Below are positions 8,185-17,706 of a DNA stretch of 64,000 nt, one piece after another. Location of the stretch: the NCBI GenBank assembly GCA_018223185.1, contig JAAEYW010000012.1:1-64000 (forward strand), read 5' to 3'. The notes beneath the pieces were generated by a model, which saw only the letters and a program-made list of their open reading frames with translations, was not told the origin of the DNA and did not search any database. Source of the stretch: Oceanospirillales bacterium. GTDB lineage: Bacteria; Pseudomonadota; Gammaproteobacteria; Pseudomonadales; Balneatricaceae. Each line of letters opens with the position of its first letter. Positions within the stretch are counted from its first letter, which is position 1. A program made the translations under genes and the position numbers.

Positions 8185-9296
8185 TGAAAAATACTGTCGT
8201 CATACTGACCGCCGGACTGACACTGTCAGCCCCCCTTCTGGCGGCATCAACAGAGCCCTTTGCCAGGGAGCAGAAAGCCCTGCTCGGCAGTGAATCAAAC
8301 CCCGGAACCGTCAACTTTTATCTGGAAAATGACCTGTTTGCCGATACCGACCAGCAGTACACCAACGGCATCCGTTTTTCCTGGACCTCACCAGACCTGA
8401 CCAGCTATCTCGATGATAAACGTCTGCCAGTATGGGCCAGACGCTATAACCGGTATATTACCGCGCCGCTGGGACTGTTTGACGATACGCCTCCGAAACA
8501 GGATGAAATCGTTCGCAATCTGGTGGTCACCCTGGGGCAACAGATGTTTACCCCGAAAGACAATAAACGCACAACGGTTGACCCTGATGACCGCCCCTAT
8601 GCTGGCTGGCTCTATCTGGGTATGGGCTATCACCTGAAGCATAAACAGCAGATGGACTCCGCCATTATGAATATCGGCCTTATCGGTCCGGCATCACTGG
8701 CAAAGGAGGCGCAGGATTTAGTACACGATGTGCGCGGTATCGAAAAGTTTGATGGCTGGGATAACCAGCTGAATAATGAACTGGGGCTGCAACTGGTCTA
8801 TGAACGAAAATATCGCATGCCGGTGCAGCGCATCAAAGGCGCTCTGGAATACGATGTTATCTGGCATGGCGGGGCCAGTCTGGGCAACGTTGCCACCTAT
8901 ATGAATGCCGGGGCCGAACTGCGACTTGGCTGGTCGCTGCCAGATGATTTTGGTACTTCATCCCTGCGTCCCGGTGGTGATAACAGCGCGCCAGGCAGTC
9001 AGGACCCTCGCACCCGGCAAACCTCCGGCTACAGCCGCGACCAGAATTTTGGCCTGCACGGGTTTATGGCAGTGGACGGCCGCTGGGTACTGCAGGATAT
9101 CTTCCTCGATGGCAATACCTTCAGCCACAGCCACTCGGTGGATAAAAAGAATCTGGTAGGCGACTTCAGCATCGGCGCCAGTATGCTGATCGAAGACTGG
9201 AAGATCTCCTACGCACGGGTATTCCGCAGTAAGGAGTTTGATACCCAGAAAGAGACCCACAGCTTTGGGTCGATCTCGGTATCTTATAGCTTTTAA
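8184..9296 (+). CDS. LpxR-like lipid A 3'-O-deacylase family outer-membrane protein
   Basis: 370 residues with a signal peptide (cleavage near LLAAS, about residue 21) and a beta-barrel ending in the aromatic SVSYSF. The family signature (DUF2219/LpxR) is clear: FYLENDLFADTDQQYTNGIR near residues 48-67, which contains the catalytic-type Asn-Asp pair, then DPDDRPYAGWLYLG and MGYHLKH. LpxR removes the 3'-acyloxyacyl chain of lipid A in a calcium-dependent reaction. The ATG overlaps the stop of the DsbB-like gene as TGATG. Confidence 0.85.
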   Translation: MKNTVVILTAGLTLSAPLLAASTEPFAREQKALLGSESNPGTVNFYLENDLFADTDQQYTNGIRFSWTSPDLTSYLDDKRLPVWARRYNRYITAPLGLFDDTPPKQDEIVRNLVVTLGQQMFTPKDNKRTTVDPDDRPYAGWLYLGMGYHLKHKQQMDSAIMNIGLIGPASLAKEAQDLVHDVRGIEKFDGWDNQLNNELGLQLVYERKYRMPVQRIKGALEYDVIWHGGASLGNVATYMNAGAELRLGWSLPDDFGTSSLRPGGDNSAPGSQDPRTRQTSGYSRDQNFGLHGFMAVDGRWVLQDIFLDGNTFSHSHSVDKKNLVGDFSIGASMLIEDWKISYARVFRSKEFDTQKETHSFGSISVSYSF

Positions 9297-9311
9297 ACCC
9301 CTAAAAAAATC

Positions 9312-9374
9312 ACCACAGAGAATATTTAATCAGAGCTTTAATTCTTAACATTTTTCCTCTGTGAACTCTGTGGT
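9312..9374. repeat. dispersed-type inverted repeat (ACCACAGAG ... CTCTGTGGT)
   Basis: A 9-base inverted repeat (9312-9320 with 9366-9374) flanks an AT-rich spacer between convergent genes. CACAGAG/CTCTGTG words of this kind are common intergenic repeats in gammaproteobacteria. It could act as a weak terminator for the LpxR-like gene. Confidence 0.5.
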
Positions 9375-9404
9375 AAAACTGCTCTTAACCCCATACCGAA
9401 GATA

Positions 9405-9432
9405 TAAAAAAGCCGGATCAGTGGATCCGGCA
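9405..9432 (-). terminator. rho-independent terminator of oprC
   Basis: An 8-base stem GCCGGATC/GATCCGGC (9412-9419 with 9424-9431) and a four-base loop are followed on the minus strand by a run of T (A at 9406-9411). It lies 26 bases beyond the oprC stop. Confidence 0.9.
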
Positions 9433-9458
9433 ATACAAAAGGAAAAAGTTCAAAGCGG

Positions 9459-11492
9459 TCAGAACGACTGAGTCACCCGCAACCAGACGCTGCGGCCCGG
9501 CTCTGCCACCTGAAACGGATCAGGGTTGACGGCATCATCCCGGCTTTCATGCACCGTGTGGGCTTTATCCATCAGGTTATCGACCCCCGCCAGCAGACTC
9601 AGACCACGATCAAATTCATACTGCGCATGCAGATTGACGACCCCATAACCCGAAGTCTTGCGCACATCCTGACCGCCGCAGTTGGTAGCACCGCTGAGAC
9701 AGATATCCTTCTGACTGGCGACCAGCTGCCACTCTACACCCATTTTCAGACGCTCTTTGTGATAATCCAGAGAGCTGTTCAGCTCGAACGGAGCGATACG
9801 TGACAGCGGGGTATCATCATCCAGATTATTACCCACCGTCCAGGCAAGCGCACTGCCCAGTTGCCAGTTTTCATTCAGGGGATACACCGCTTCAAGTTCG
9901 GCACCGTAAAGCTCAGCACCCACATTGCGGTAAATATCCCGGCTCTTCATTTCTGCAGCAACTGTCTGACGCAGAATGTAATCATCCACCCGGTTATACC
10001 AGCCGGTAGCGGACCAGTTTAATGTCGCAAGATTCCCCTGCAGACTGACTTCCAGCTGATGATGCTTCTCGGGTTCCAGTTCCGGATTACCAATCCAGTC
10101 GTCGGTCATCGTAAAGCGGGCCATATACCGTTCAGTCGCATCAGCAGTACGAACACTGCGTGACAGCGTACTTTCAACACGGTACTGATCATTCAGACGA
10201 TGAGTCCAGCTGACAAAACCACCCACATTGTGCTCGGTGCGTTGCTCCCCGGCACCCGCCGAAGCCCCCGCTAACTGCCAGATATCATCCGAACTATAGG
10301 CAGGTGTACCCACAACCTCATCTCTGCGAGTGGCTTCAGCGCTGATCAGGTCATAACGCAGACCACCTTTTACAATATCATCAGCACCCAGAACTTTTTC
10401 ACCTTCAGCAAATACACCGGCCTGCCTGATCTCTGCGTCAGCCCACATAATCCGCTGAACAACACCCGCCGCATTCTGCAACTCTGCATTACGCTCGTTA
10501 TTCTGCATATCAGCACCGAAAGTCCAGTCGATATCTGCTGCCCGCGCATCAAAAATCAGCCGCAGACCCTCGGTGTCAGAGGTAGATGGAGCCTGCATTT
10601 TCATCATCCCCGCTGGACGCAGACTGTAGTTATCCATAGTGTGCTTAACATCTGATTGATAGAGTTCCAGCTGCATCTGTTGCAGCACGCCCTGTTCAAA
10701 CTCATGGGTCAGTTTCAATCGGGTAGTATCTGCATCAGCATAGGGAGAATCCATCCCGGCACCGGCAAACAGCACATCATTCTCCTCCTGTTTATCATAG
10801 CTTGCTTCAATGGTCGTAGTGTCGGTCAGGCGATAGCCCGCCAGCAATGATTGAGACAGACTTTCAAAGGATGAATGAACCTCATTGCCATCACCATCGT
10901 CATAGTTAACCGCTTCGGTTTTGTGACTGATAACGCGGATATAACCCTTGTCAGACCCCGCGGCAACATCAGCCCCCAGCTCATATCGATCGCCATTGCT
11001 GTGATAACTGGCACTCAGTTCACCGCTATAGCCTTTTTCATCAACCGCGGGCCACTGCCGTTCAAACAAAACCGTACCGCCAGAGCCTCCGCCGCCATAA
11101 ACAACAGTACGATTACCCTTAATCACCGTGACACTGTCATAGCTGTCTACTGTGCTATAGGAGGTGGGCGGGTCCATCCGGTTAGGGCATCCACCATGAA
11201 TATAGGCACCATCCAGCAAAATATTCAGCTGAGTCTGACTCTGCCCCCGAATTACCGGATCGATCGCCCGCCCGCCCATACGAATACCGGATACTCCACT
11301 GAGACTCTGTAACAGTTCGCCCCCATCAGAGGTGGGTGACGCCTGTACGGCAGCGGTCTCACTCTGCAGGGCATTTTCAACCTGAGGCAGACCTGAAGTG
11401 ATTTCAATTACCAGAGGTTTATCATCATGACCAGCAAACGCAGGGGCGGATATAGCAGCGGCAATCGCCAGCGACAGAGTTGTTTTGAGCAT
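9459..11492 (-). CDS. oprC: TonB-dependent copper receptor, OprC type
   Basis: From the ATG at 11492 the protein has 677 residues; this start gives a clean signal peptide (MLKTTLSLAIAAAISAPAFA) and is preferred over upstream in-frame codons. A plug domain is followed by a 22-strand-type barrel ending VWLRVTQSF. The OprC family hallmark GAYIHGGCPNRMDPPTSY (about 95-112) supplies CxxxM (Cys102, Met106), and HTM (His284, Met286) supplies HxM. Together these form the CxxxM-HxM copper site described for Pseudomonas aeruginosa OprC. It imports ionic copper across the outer membrane. Confidence 0.92.
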   Translation of the reverse strand: MLKTTLSLAIAAAISAPAFAGHDDKPLVIEITSGLPQVENALQSETAAVQASPTSDGGELLQSLSGVSGIRMGGRAIDPVIRGQSQTQLNILLDGAYIHGGCPNRMDPPTSYSTVDSYDSVTVIKGNRTVVYGGGGSGGTVLFERQWPAVDEKGYSGELSASYHSNGDRYELGADVAAGSDKGYIRVISHKTEAVNYDDGDGNEVHSSFESLSQSLLAGYRLTDTTTIEASYDKQEENDVLFAGAGMDSPYADADTTRLKLTHEFEQGVLQQMQLELYQSDVKHTMDNYSLRPAGMMKMQAPSTSDTEGLRLIFDARAADIDWTFGADMQNNERNAELQNAAGVVQRIMWADAEIRQAGVFAEGEKVLGADDIVKGGLRYDLISAEATRRDEVVGTPAYSSDDIWQLAGASAGAGEQRTEHNVGGFVSWTHRLNDQYRVESTLSRSVRTADATERYMARFTMTDDWIGNPELEPEKHHQLEVSLQGNLATLNWSATGWYNRVDDYILRQTVAAEMKSRDIYRNVGAELYGAELEAVYPLNENWQLGSALAWTVGNNLDDDTPLSRIAPFELNSSLDYHKERLKMGVEWQLVASQKDICLSGATNCGGQDVRKTSGYGVVNLHAQYEFDRGLSLLAGVDNLMDKAHTVHESRDDAVNPDPFQVAEPGRSVWLRVTQSF

Positions 11493-11587
11493 ACAGCGTT
11501 CCTTAGCAAAGGCAGTTATAAACAGGGAATTTGAAATTAGCGCTATTGTAAATTCATCGCCTGTCGCTGAGGTGTGACCGGATGCCG

Positions 11588-11599
11588 CACACCGGTGTG
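11588..11599. promoter_or_regulatory. palindromic operator candidate upstream of oprC
   Basis: A perfect 12-base palindrome CACACCGGTGTG lies about 96 bases upstream of the oprC start, in the divergent oprC/gcvP gap. The location suits a metal-responsive operator, but I cannot match it to a known regulator. Confidence 0.35.
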
Positions 11600-11875
11600 T
11601 CATATTGCCGCACTGATTTTTCTGTTCAGGTCTTTCTGTTCAGACCTGTCTATTGAGTAGCGAAAACGAGCCCGACACTATAGGCGCATCTGTTTCCGAT
11701 AATGGAATATCGACTATTTTTTAATACATCAACGCATCAAAAAGCTGTATGATACGCGACCAAAATCAGAGAGACGGCTTCGCTTATAAACAGCAATGCC
11801 ATAAGCCTCCATACACGCTTTATACGTTTTACTTACATACCTACTTTCAATTTTGATCTTCGCAGGACACACACC

Positions 11876-14782
11876 ATGAGCGCAGATAACATCCAATCCC
11901 TGGCACAGCTGGAACAGACTGATGCATTTATCGGCCGCCATATCGGCCCAAACACCACAGAGCAACTGTCTATGCTGGCCGAACTGGGACTGGAATCCCT
12001 GGATCAGCTAATAGAGCAGACCGTGCCCGGCAGCATTCAGCTAAAACAGCCAATCAATCTGGACGAATGCCGTACAGAGGAAGATGTTCTGGCGGAGCTG
12101 AAACAGATCGCTTCCAGGAACATTATCAACCGCTCCATGATTGGTATGGGTTACACCGATACCATCGTGCCCAATGTTATCCTGCGCAACGTCCTGGAAA
12201 ATCCCGGCTGGTATACCGCCTACACACCGTATCAGCCTGAAGTCGCTCAGGGGCGTCTCGAAGCCCTGCTGAACTATCAGCAGATGGTGCTTGATCTCAC
12301 TGGTCTGGATCTGGCCAACGCCTCACTGCTGGATGAAGCAACCGCCGCTGCCGAAGCGATGACTCTGTGTAAGCGGATGTCCAAGGCACGTAAAGCCAAT
12401 GTCTTCCTGGTGGATGAAAACCTGCACCCACAGAATATCAGTGTAATTCAGACCCGCGCTGAGCCTCTGGGCTATGAGGTGATCGTCGGTAACCTGGACA
12501 CACTGATTGATCAGCATGAACCGTTTGGGGTAATCGCTCAGTACCCGGGCACGTATGGCCATGTTAAAGACCTGTCTGAACTGATCGAAAAAACTCACGA
12601 TAAGAAAGCCCTGTTCTGTGCCGCTGCCGATATTATGAGCCTGGTGATGCTGAAATCACCGGGTGAACTGGGTGCCGATGTTGTCTTCGGTTCCGCTCAG
12701 CGTTTCGGTGTACCGATGGGCTTTGGTGGCCCACACGCGGCCTTCTTTGCGACCCGTGATGAATACAAGCGTTCAGTCCCTGGTCGTATTATCGGTGTCT
12801 CTGTCGATACTCGCGGTAATCAGGCCCTGCGGATGGCGATGCAGACCCGCGAACAGCATATCCGTCGTGAAAAAGCGACCTCTAACATCTGTACTGCGCA
12901 GGTGCTGCTGGCCAACATGGCCGGGTTCTACGCAACCTACCATGGCCCAGACGGCCTGAAAACGATCGCAGGCCGCATTCACCGCATGGCCGATATTCTG
13001 GCTGCCGGTCTGGTGAGTGAAGACGTTAAACTGGTTAACAACACCTGGTTCGATACAATTACCCTGGAGCTCGGTGAGCAGCGTGACAACGCTTATGAAG
13101 CAGCGCTGGCACTGGGAGTTAACCTGCGTAAAGTGGGTGCCGATCAGTTGGGTATCACCTGCGATGAGAAGACCTGCCGTCAGGATATTGTAGATCTGTG
13201 GCAGGCGATTCTGGGCGCAGATAACAGTCTTGATCTGGATGCTATCGATGCGCAACTGGTAGCAAACGGTTCTGAATCGATCCCAGCTGAGCTGGTACGC
13301 ACCTCTGCTATTCTGAGCCATCCGGTATTCAACACTCACCATAGTGAAACCGAGATGCTGCGCTACCTGAAGCGTCTGGAAAACAAAGATATCTCGCTGA
13401 CCCACGCAATGATTGCGCTGGGCTCCTGCACCATGAAACTGAACGCAACCGCCGAGATGATTCCGGTCAGCTGGCCTGAGTTTGCCAACCTGCACCCGTT
13501 TGCACCGATTGATCAGGCGGCCGGATACAGCGAGATGATTAACTCACTGGAGCAGATGCTGATTGCGATCACCGGTTTCGATGCGATCTGCATGCAGCCT
13601 AACTCCGGTGCTCAGGGTGAATATGCCGGCCTGCTGGCGATCCGCAACTTCCATATCGCCAACGGCGATGATCACCGCAACATCTGCCTGATCCCAAGCT
13701 CGGCGCACGGGACTAACCCGGCCTCTGCGGCACTGGCTGATATGAAAGTGGTTATCGTTGGCTGTGATGACAAAGGCAACGTCGACATGGCGGATATGCG
13801 GGCCAAAGCTGAACTGCATGCCGACAACCTTGCCTGTCTGATGATCACCTACCCGTCGACCCACGGTGTATACGAGGAAAGCATCCGCGAGATCTGCGAG
13901 ATCATCCATCAGCATGGTGGTCAGGTGTATATGGATGGCGCCAACATGAACGCGCAGGTAGCGATCAGCCAGCCCGGTGAAATCGGTGCTGACGTATCCC
14001 ACCTTAACCTGCACAAAACCTTCTGTATTCCTCACGGTGGCGGCGGCCCGGGTATGGGTCCTATCGGTGTTAAAGCGCACCTGGCACCGTTCGTGGCCAA
14101 CCACCCGGTACAGAAAATTGAGGGTCCGAAAGCCGACAATGGTGCGGTTTCAGCCGCGCCATGGGGCAGCGCCAGCATCCTGCCAATCACCTGGGTTTAT
14201 ATCGCCCTGATGGGACAGTCCGGTCTGCGTAAAGCCACTGAAGTTGCGATTCTGAATGCTAACTACATGGCTAAGAAACTGGGTGAACACTTCCCGGTGC
14301 TCTACACCGGTCGTAACGACAAAGTCGCGCACGAATGCATCATCGACCTGCGCCCGCTGAAAGAGCGTACCGGTATTTCGGAAGAAGATGTCGCCAAGCG
14401 TCTGATGGACTACGGTTTCCACGCACCAACGATGTCATTCCCTGTGGCTGGCACATTGATGATCGAGCCGACAGAATCTGAGCCACTGGCTGAACTGGAC
14501 CGTTTCATCGAAGCGATGGCCGCTATCCGTCAGGAGATCGCCGATGTTGAAGCTGGTATTCTGGATGCCGAAAAGAACCCGCTGAAAGGTGCACCCCACA
14601 CACTGGAAGACCTGATCGATCCAAACTGGGATCGTCCCTACTCCCCGGTACTGGGCGCCTTCCCGCTGGCTTCCGTTAAAGCCAACAAGTTCTGGCCAAC
14701 CGTAAACCGCATCGATAACGTTTATGGCGACCGGAATTTATTTTGTTCTTGTCCATCGATTGAGAGCTATTCTGAAGAGTGA
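11876..14782 (+). CDS. gcvP: glycine dehydrogenase (decarboxylating), P-protein of glycine cleavage
   Basis: 968 residues, the length of the single-chain P-protein. The N-terminal half starts with [10 protein letters not shown]. The PLP lysine lies in [19 protein letters not shown] (Lys714), and the C-terminus has the usual [12 protein letters not shown]. The enzyme decarboxylates glycine and loads the aminomethyl group onto GcvH. gcvT and gcvH are not beside it. The tail SYSEE is slightly unusual and coincides with the edge of the accessory region, so the last codons could have been altered by insertion. AGGACA precedes the ATG. Confidence 0.97.
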   Translation: MSADNIQSLAQLEQTDAFIGRHIGPNTTEQLSMLAELGLESLDQLIEQTVPGSIQLKQPINLDECRTEEDVLAELKQIASRNIINRSMIGMGYTDTIVPNVILRNVLENPGWYTAYTPYQPEVAQGRLEALLNYQQMVLDLTGLDLANASLLDEATAAAEAMTLCKRMSKARKANVFLVDENLHPQNISVIQTRAEPLGYEVIVGNLDTLIDQHEPFGVIAQYPGTYGHVKDLSELIEKTHDKKALFCAAADIMSLVMLKSPGELGADVVFGSAQRFGVPMGFGGPHAAFFATRDEYKRSVPGRIIGVSVDTRGNQALRMAMQTREQHIRREKATSNICTAQVLLANMAGFYATYHGPDGLKTIAGRIHRMADILAAGLVSEDVKLVNNTWFDTITLELGEQRDNAYEAALALGVNLRKVGADQLGITCDEKTCRQDIVDLWQAILGADNSLDLDAIDAQLVANGSESIPAELVRTSAILSHPVFNTHHSETEMLRYLKRLENKDISLTHAMIALGSCTMKLNATAEMIPVSWPEFANLHPFAPIDQAAGYSEMINSLEQMLIAITGFDAICMQPNSGAQGEYAGLLAIRNFHIANGDDHRNICLIPSSAHGTNPASAALADMKVVIVGCDDKGNVDMADMRAKAELHADNLACLMITYPSTHGVYEESIREICEIIHQHGGQVYMDGANMNAQVAISQPGEIGADVSHLNLHKTFCIPHGGGGPGMGPIGVKAHLAPFVANHPVQKIEGPKADNGAVSAAPWGSASILPITWVYIALMGQSGLRKATEVAILNANYMAKKLGEHFPVLYTGRNDKVAHECIIDLRPLKERTGISEEDVAKRLMDYGFHAPTMSFPVAGTLMIEPTESEPLAELDRFIEAMAAIRQEIADVEAGILDAEKNPLKGAPHTLEDLIDPNWDRPYSPVLGAFPLASVKANKFWPTVNRIDNVYGDRNLFCSCPSIESYSEE

Positions 14783-14797
14783 GTTTGATTGATTACA

Positions 14798-14856
14798 GCT
14801 ATTCAAGTTGGAAACCGTGACATTGTAGTTGGAAACTGACTATTGAAGTTGGAAAC
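14798..14856 (+). repeat. left-edge cluster of GTTGGAAAC repeats
   Basis: Three direct copies of a GTTGGAAAC core: GCTATTCAAGTTGGAAAC (14798-14815), GTAGTTGGAAAC (14825-14836) and GACTATTGAAGTTGGAAAC (14838-14856). Two nearly identical copies occur in the opposite orientation at 33008-33047. Multiple short inward-facing repeats at both ends are typical of transposon ends such as those of IS21-type or Tn7-like elements. The family here is not proven. Confidence 0.75.
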
Positions 14857-14870
14857 AACATCAAACTAAA

Positions 14871-14900
14871 AAGAGTACCGTTAAGCGGTACTCTTTTTTA
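14871..14900 (+). terminator. rho-independent terminator downstream of gcvP
   Basis: A 9-base perfect stem AGAGTACCG/CGGTACTCT (14872-14880 with 14886-14894), five-base loop and T run to 14899. It also has an A run on the other side, so it could work in both directions. It lies beyond the repeat cluster, not directly after gcvP. Confidence 0.9.
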
Positions 14901-15018
14901 TGGTTTCATTAAAGCAGTAATAAAAAGTACTTCTTTGTAAATTAAGGCGACTGCGGTAGCTGCCTTTCGAACCACAGCTGGTAATCCTCCCATTTTTAAC
15001 TGACGCTAAAAGTAGAAG

Positions 15019-15114
15019 TTAAGCCACTCTTAGTGGCGGCTTGCCTCCATTGGCTGTATTGGGGCGTTCATGATTGTAAAACCAGAGCGCAGCGTAGGTT
15101 TTTCCGGTGCAGGC
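15019..15114 (-). pseudogene. IS3-family transposase remnant (C-terminus of OrfB)
   Basis: The reverse strand reads TYAALWFYNHERPNTANGGK followed by PPLRVA and a stop. This is the characteristic end of the rve-type integrase core of IS3-family OrfB. Nothing upstream of it is preserved, because the next 500 bases hold an unrelated gene. It is a decayed IS end. Confidence 0.8.
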
Positions 15115-15119
15115 ACTTG

Positions 15120-15623
15120 TTAAGTTTCTTCTTTCGGTCTGAATTCATAACCAGACATTTGCCGCTGTACTAATACCATTGATAATAGAACAGCAATACC
15201 AAAAAACACGATGCCAATGTGGACGGACACACTGGCTAACATTCCAAGCTTAACAGTTGCAACCAGTATCGCGATTACGAACACATCTGCCATAGACCAT
15301 TTACCAACGATTGCTAACTTCTTTATTAACTTTATTTGTACTTCTTTATCTTTCTCTTTTTGGCTTATTAAATCGCGAATCAGCTTGAGTTTATACAATG
15401 GACCAACGATGCTGAACCCGAAAACCACCAAGAACAAAAAAAACTCGCCTTCCTTCAATAGATGAAGGATACCGCCAAGAAGAGAAAACGTATCATTAAA
15501 GAATACAAATTTACTAAATGTGAACATTGGAAGAAGAATCCCTGCAATAAAGCAAATACACGATACTATCCAGATGTTTTTGTCCGAATGGATTCTTTTA
15601 TATATTGTCATGAATTGATCCAA
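15120..15623 (-). CDS. PqiA-like membrane protein, single-domain
   Basis: 167 residues with about four membrane helices (near 17-36, 58-78, 112-132 and 136-152). The segment KKLAIVGKWSMADVFVIAIL resembles the repeated membrane domain of paraquat-inducible protein A, which partners MCE proteins in lipid transport. PqiA usually has two such domains and lies beside pqiB; here there is one domain and no MCE gene. MTIYKRI five codons later is an alternative start. The AT-rich composition differs from the backbone, which fits acquisition. Confidence 0.65.
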   Translation of the reverse strand: MDQFMTIYKRIHSDKNIWIVSCICFIAGILLPMFTFSKFVFFNDTFSLLGGILHLLKEGEFFLFLVVFGFSIVGPLYKLKLIRDLISQKEKDKEVQIKLIKKLAIVGKWSMADVFVIAILVATVKLGMLASVSVHIGIVFFGIAVLLSMVLVQRQMSGYEFRPKEET

Positions 15624-15699
15624 TTGTTTTTAAACTTAACAATTAAATAGACTGCTCTTACAAGGGTTCAAAATTTGCAAAGGCAAGGGCTGCCAGAGA

Positions 15700-15875
15700 G
15701 GAAAAAAGGATTAATGGTGTTCATCCTGAATACCCGCCTTAGCTACCTGAACTTCGCAGATCAATTGAAATTACAGACGATGATACGGGTACTCCTGTTA
15801 CCCATCGAATTGAACTATATCGTAGAAACCGCATTGATTGCCAACATGTCCGCTTTTGGCACAAAGCGGACATCA
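15700..15875 (+). pseudogene. degenerate small gene remnant ending in a repeat hairpin
   Basis: One frame reads RINGVHPEYPP, a stop, then LPELRRSIEITDDDTGTPVT and HRIELYRRNRIDC. It looks like protein sequence but is broken by a stop. The 3' end runs into a hairpin, TGTCCGCTTT/AAAGCGGACA (15847-15856 with 15863-15872), a word I associate with dispersed intergenic repeats. Family unknown. Confidence 0.35.
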
Positions 15876-15957
15876 CATAACTGCTTTTTTGTGTCGGAAG
15901 ACGTCCTGATCTAAACTCTACGTATTTAAATTAAGCCATCAGCAGAAGGAACTGCAA

Positions 15958-16111
15958 ATGTCTCTGGTACTAACTCGTAAGCCCTCAGAATCCATAACAC
16001 TATTCACAGCTGACGATGAACCTATAACTGTTACGGTTGTAGAAGTGAACGGTCAGCAAACACTTAGCTAATGCTGTAGAAGAGGCAATTGAAATTAGGA
16101 AAAATAACTAA
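15958..16111 (+). pseudogene. frameshifted csrA/rsmA-like RNA-binding regulator
   Basis: The ATG at 15958, with AAGGA upstream, opens MSLVLTRKPSESITLFTADD and continues EPITVTVVEVNGQQ, a clear CsrA N-terminus (family: MLxLTRKxGExxxI..xIxVxVxxVxGxQ). After codon 37 a TAA stops the frame. A +1 shift continues as LANAVEEAIEIRKNN, which aligns with the CsrA C-terminal NAPxEVxxxREE region. So a small indel near 16055-16070 has broken the gene. The intact product would be a dimer binding GGA motifs in mRNA. Confidence 0.75.
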
Positions 16112-16181
16112 ATTGGCTTTATCTCAATAGCGCATAACACATATGAGCCGTCTCGGAGTCAATAGGCGATAACGCTCTTAT

Positions 16182-16207
16182 CTGACCGCGAAGCGGTCAG
16201 GTTTTTT
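16182..16207 (+). terminator. rho-independent terminator after csrA remnant
   Basis: An 8-base stem CTGACCGC/GCGGTCAG with a three-base loop is followed by GTTTTTT. A strong intrinsic terminator. Confidence 0.9.
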
Positions 16208-16595
16208 CAATTAATCAGTCAGCCAGTTATCTTCGTCTGTCATTGTCGTTGCCAAAACAAGTTTGCAACAAACACATATTGAGACTCTCTTATCCCGTGC
16301 TCAACGGGTGCCTACCAATACATCATCACTGACGTAAGTAGGGGTACTAGACATTCATCGGTTAACCTGAGAAAGGCGCTATTCAAAACCGTGGAATACA
16401 TTTCCAGTTAGTATCAGGCTCAGTTCAGGTGCAAACTGTTTTACTGATTGTTAATGCACGCCAGTGGAGCGTCTAATCAAAGCCAGGGGCTAATGTGCCC
16501 GGACCATAAGACCTGTTGAATGTAATAAGGGTTACCAGGCCTTCGACGGTCTCTGTTATTTCCAGTTAGACGTTCAGCTCGCCCCACTGCGTGAC
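16208..16595. other. noncoding 3' flank of IS110-family transposase, candidate bridge-RNA region
   Basis: About 390 bases with no gene on either strand lie between the terminator and the end of the IS110 transposase. IS110-family elements encode a structured bridge RNA in a noncoding flank: upstream of the recombinase in the IS110 subgroup, downstream in the IS1111 subgroup. Here the longer flank is on the downstream side of the minus-strand gene. The element end was not identified. Confidence 0.45.
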
Positions 16596-17639
16596 TTACC
16601 CTGTTAAAAATCTCTGTTCATCAAATACCTGCTGGTTCTTAAGCATAAAATAGACACAGCGACCTAACTTGTGAGCCAGAGCCGTCAGTGCTTTCGCTTT
16701 GCCCATACGTTTATGTAATCGTGCTAAATATGACTGGGCTTTCTCATTCCCCTTCAGATACCCTACGGCAATTTCTCCAAAGGCCCATCGCAAATGTGCG
16801 TTACCAATCTTATTGCCTTGAGTGCCGTATACTTTTCCTGCGGATTCAGCCCTACATTTGATCAACCGGCTGTAAGAGGCGAATTTTTGAACACTGCCAA
16901 AGCGCGTAATATCGCCGATCTCATACAGAATAGTGAGTGCCAGTATCCGTCCCATACCGGGCACACTGGTTAAAATATGGTAATCCCGGCCATTGTGATG
17001 TTTAGCGTGTTTTTCGATATAGCATTCGATAGCACTGAGCTGACGGTGGTAAAACTCAATAATATTCAGGTCCAGATCAACATTTTTCTGTACGGACTCA
17101 TCAGCAAATTTGTCGCGCATCTGTTCCCGGGCAGCAGGGTAGCGAAGGTTAAGTTTGTTAGGGGGAAGGTTATATTGGCTGGTCGTGTTTTTGACATGGG
17201 CTTTCAGGTCAGCACCATGTCTGACAATACGGGTACGCCGACGCAGTAGATCACGGGTTGCCCTCATCTCTGCGGGATACACATAGGCTAAAGGAAAGTT
17301 TCCACCGCGAATTAAGTGTGCGATTTTGTATGAATCGATCCGGTCATTTTTAGCCTTTCCCCCATGGATTGCTTTCATATACAGGGCGTGACCCAGAATA
17401 AAATCGATGTTATGTTCATGGCAGAAATCTGAAATCCAGTACCAGCAATGCATACACTCGACACCCAGAACGACATTGCCGAGATAAGGCTTCAGAAGGT
17501 CTAATAAGGGTTCAGGCTTGGCTTTAATCTCTTTGTGAAGCACAGTTTGTCCATCATCGTCTAAGATACAGATGTACAGGGAGCGTGCATGCAAGTCGAT
17601 ACCGCAGTAAAAGGGATGTTTGTCAGTGTAAAACCTCAT
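16596..17639 (-). CDS. IS110-family transposase (DEDD/serine recombinase)
   Basis: 347 residues and apparently intact. The N-terminal RuvC-like part shows GIDLHARS (Asp), VVLGVECMHCWYW (Glu) and KAKNDRIDSYKIA (Asp pair), the DEDD set. The C-terminal transposase_20 part has LTSVPGMGRILALTILYEIG, the serine region in CRAESAGKVYGTQGNKIGN, and AHLRWAFGE. IS110 enzymes insert by RNA-guided recombination without terminal inverted repeats or target duplications. It lies just beyond the 3' end of an autotransporter remnant. Confidence 0.93.
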   Translation of the reverse strand: MRFYTDKHPFYCGIDLHARSLYICILDDDGQTVLHKEIKAKPEPLLDLLKPYLGNVVLGVECMHCWYWISDFCHEHNIDFILGHALYMKAIHGGKAKNDRIDSYKIAHLIRGGNFPLAYVYPAEMRATRDLLRRRTRIVRHGADLKAHVKNTTSQYNLPPNKLNLRYPAAREQMRDKFADESVQKNVDLDLNIIEFYHRQLSAIECYIEKHAKHHNGRDYHILTSVPGMGRILALTILYEIGDITRFGSVQKFASYSRLIKCRAESAGKVYGTQGNKIGNAHLRWAFGEIAVGYLKGNEKAQSYLARLHKRMGKAKALTALAHKLGRCVYFMLKNQQVFDEQRFLTG

Positions 17640-17664
17640 GAGTCTTCTCCTTTTGGTTTGGTCG

Positions 17665-17706
17665 CCTTCCAGCTTAGTGTGAAAACAGTAAGCTGGGGGG
17701 AGAAGG
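17665..17706. other. hairpin upstream of IS110 transposase
   Basis: CAGCTTA/TAAGCTG (17670-17676 with 17689-17695), extended imperfectly by CCTTC/GAAGG on either side, stands about 26-75 bases upstream of the transposase start on the minus strand. It may belong to the element's 5' untranslated region or to a structured RNA. Confidence 0.5.

Noticed and set aside
11690-11875. Possible glycine riboswitch upstream of gcvP
   Set aside because: The leader lacks the paired GGAGAG ... ACCGACGGAGCAAC-type cores of the glycine riboswitch. Only an isolated CAGAGAGACGG word is present.
12773-13495. 240-codon minus-strand open frame within gcvP
   Set aside because: It is a shadow of the strongly conserved gcvP coding sequence.
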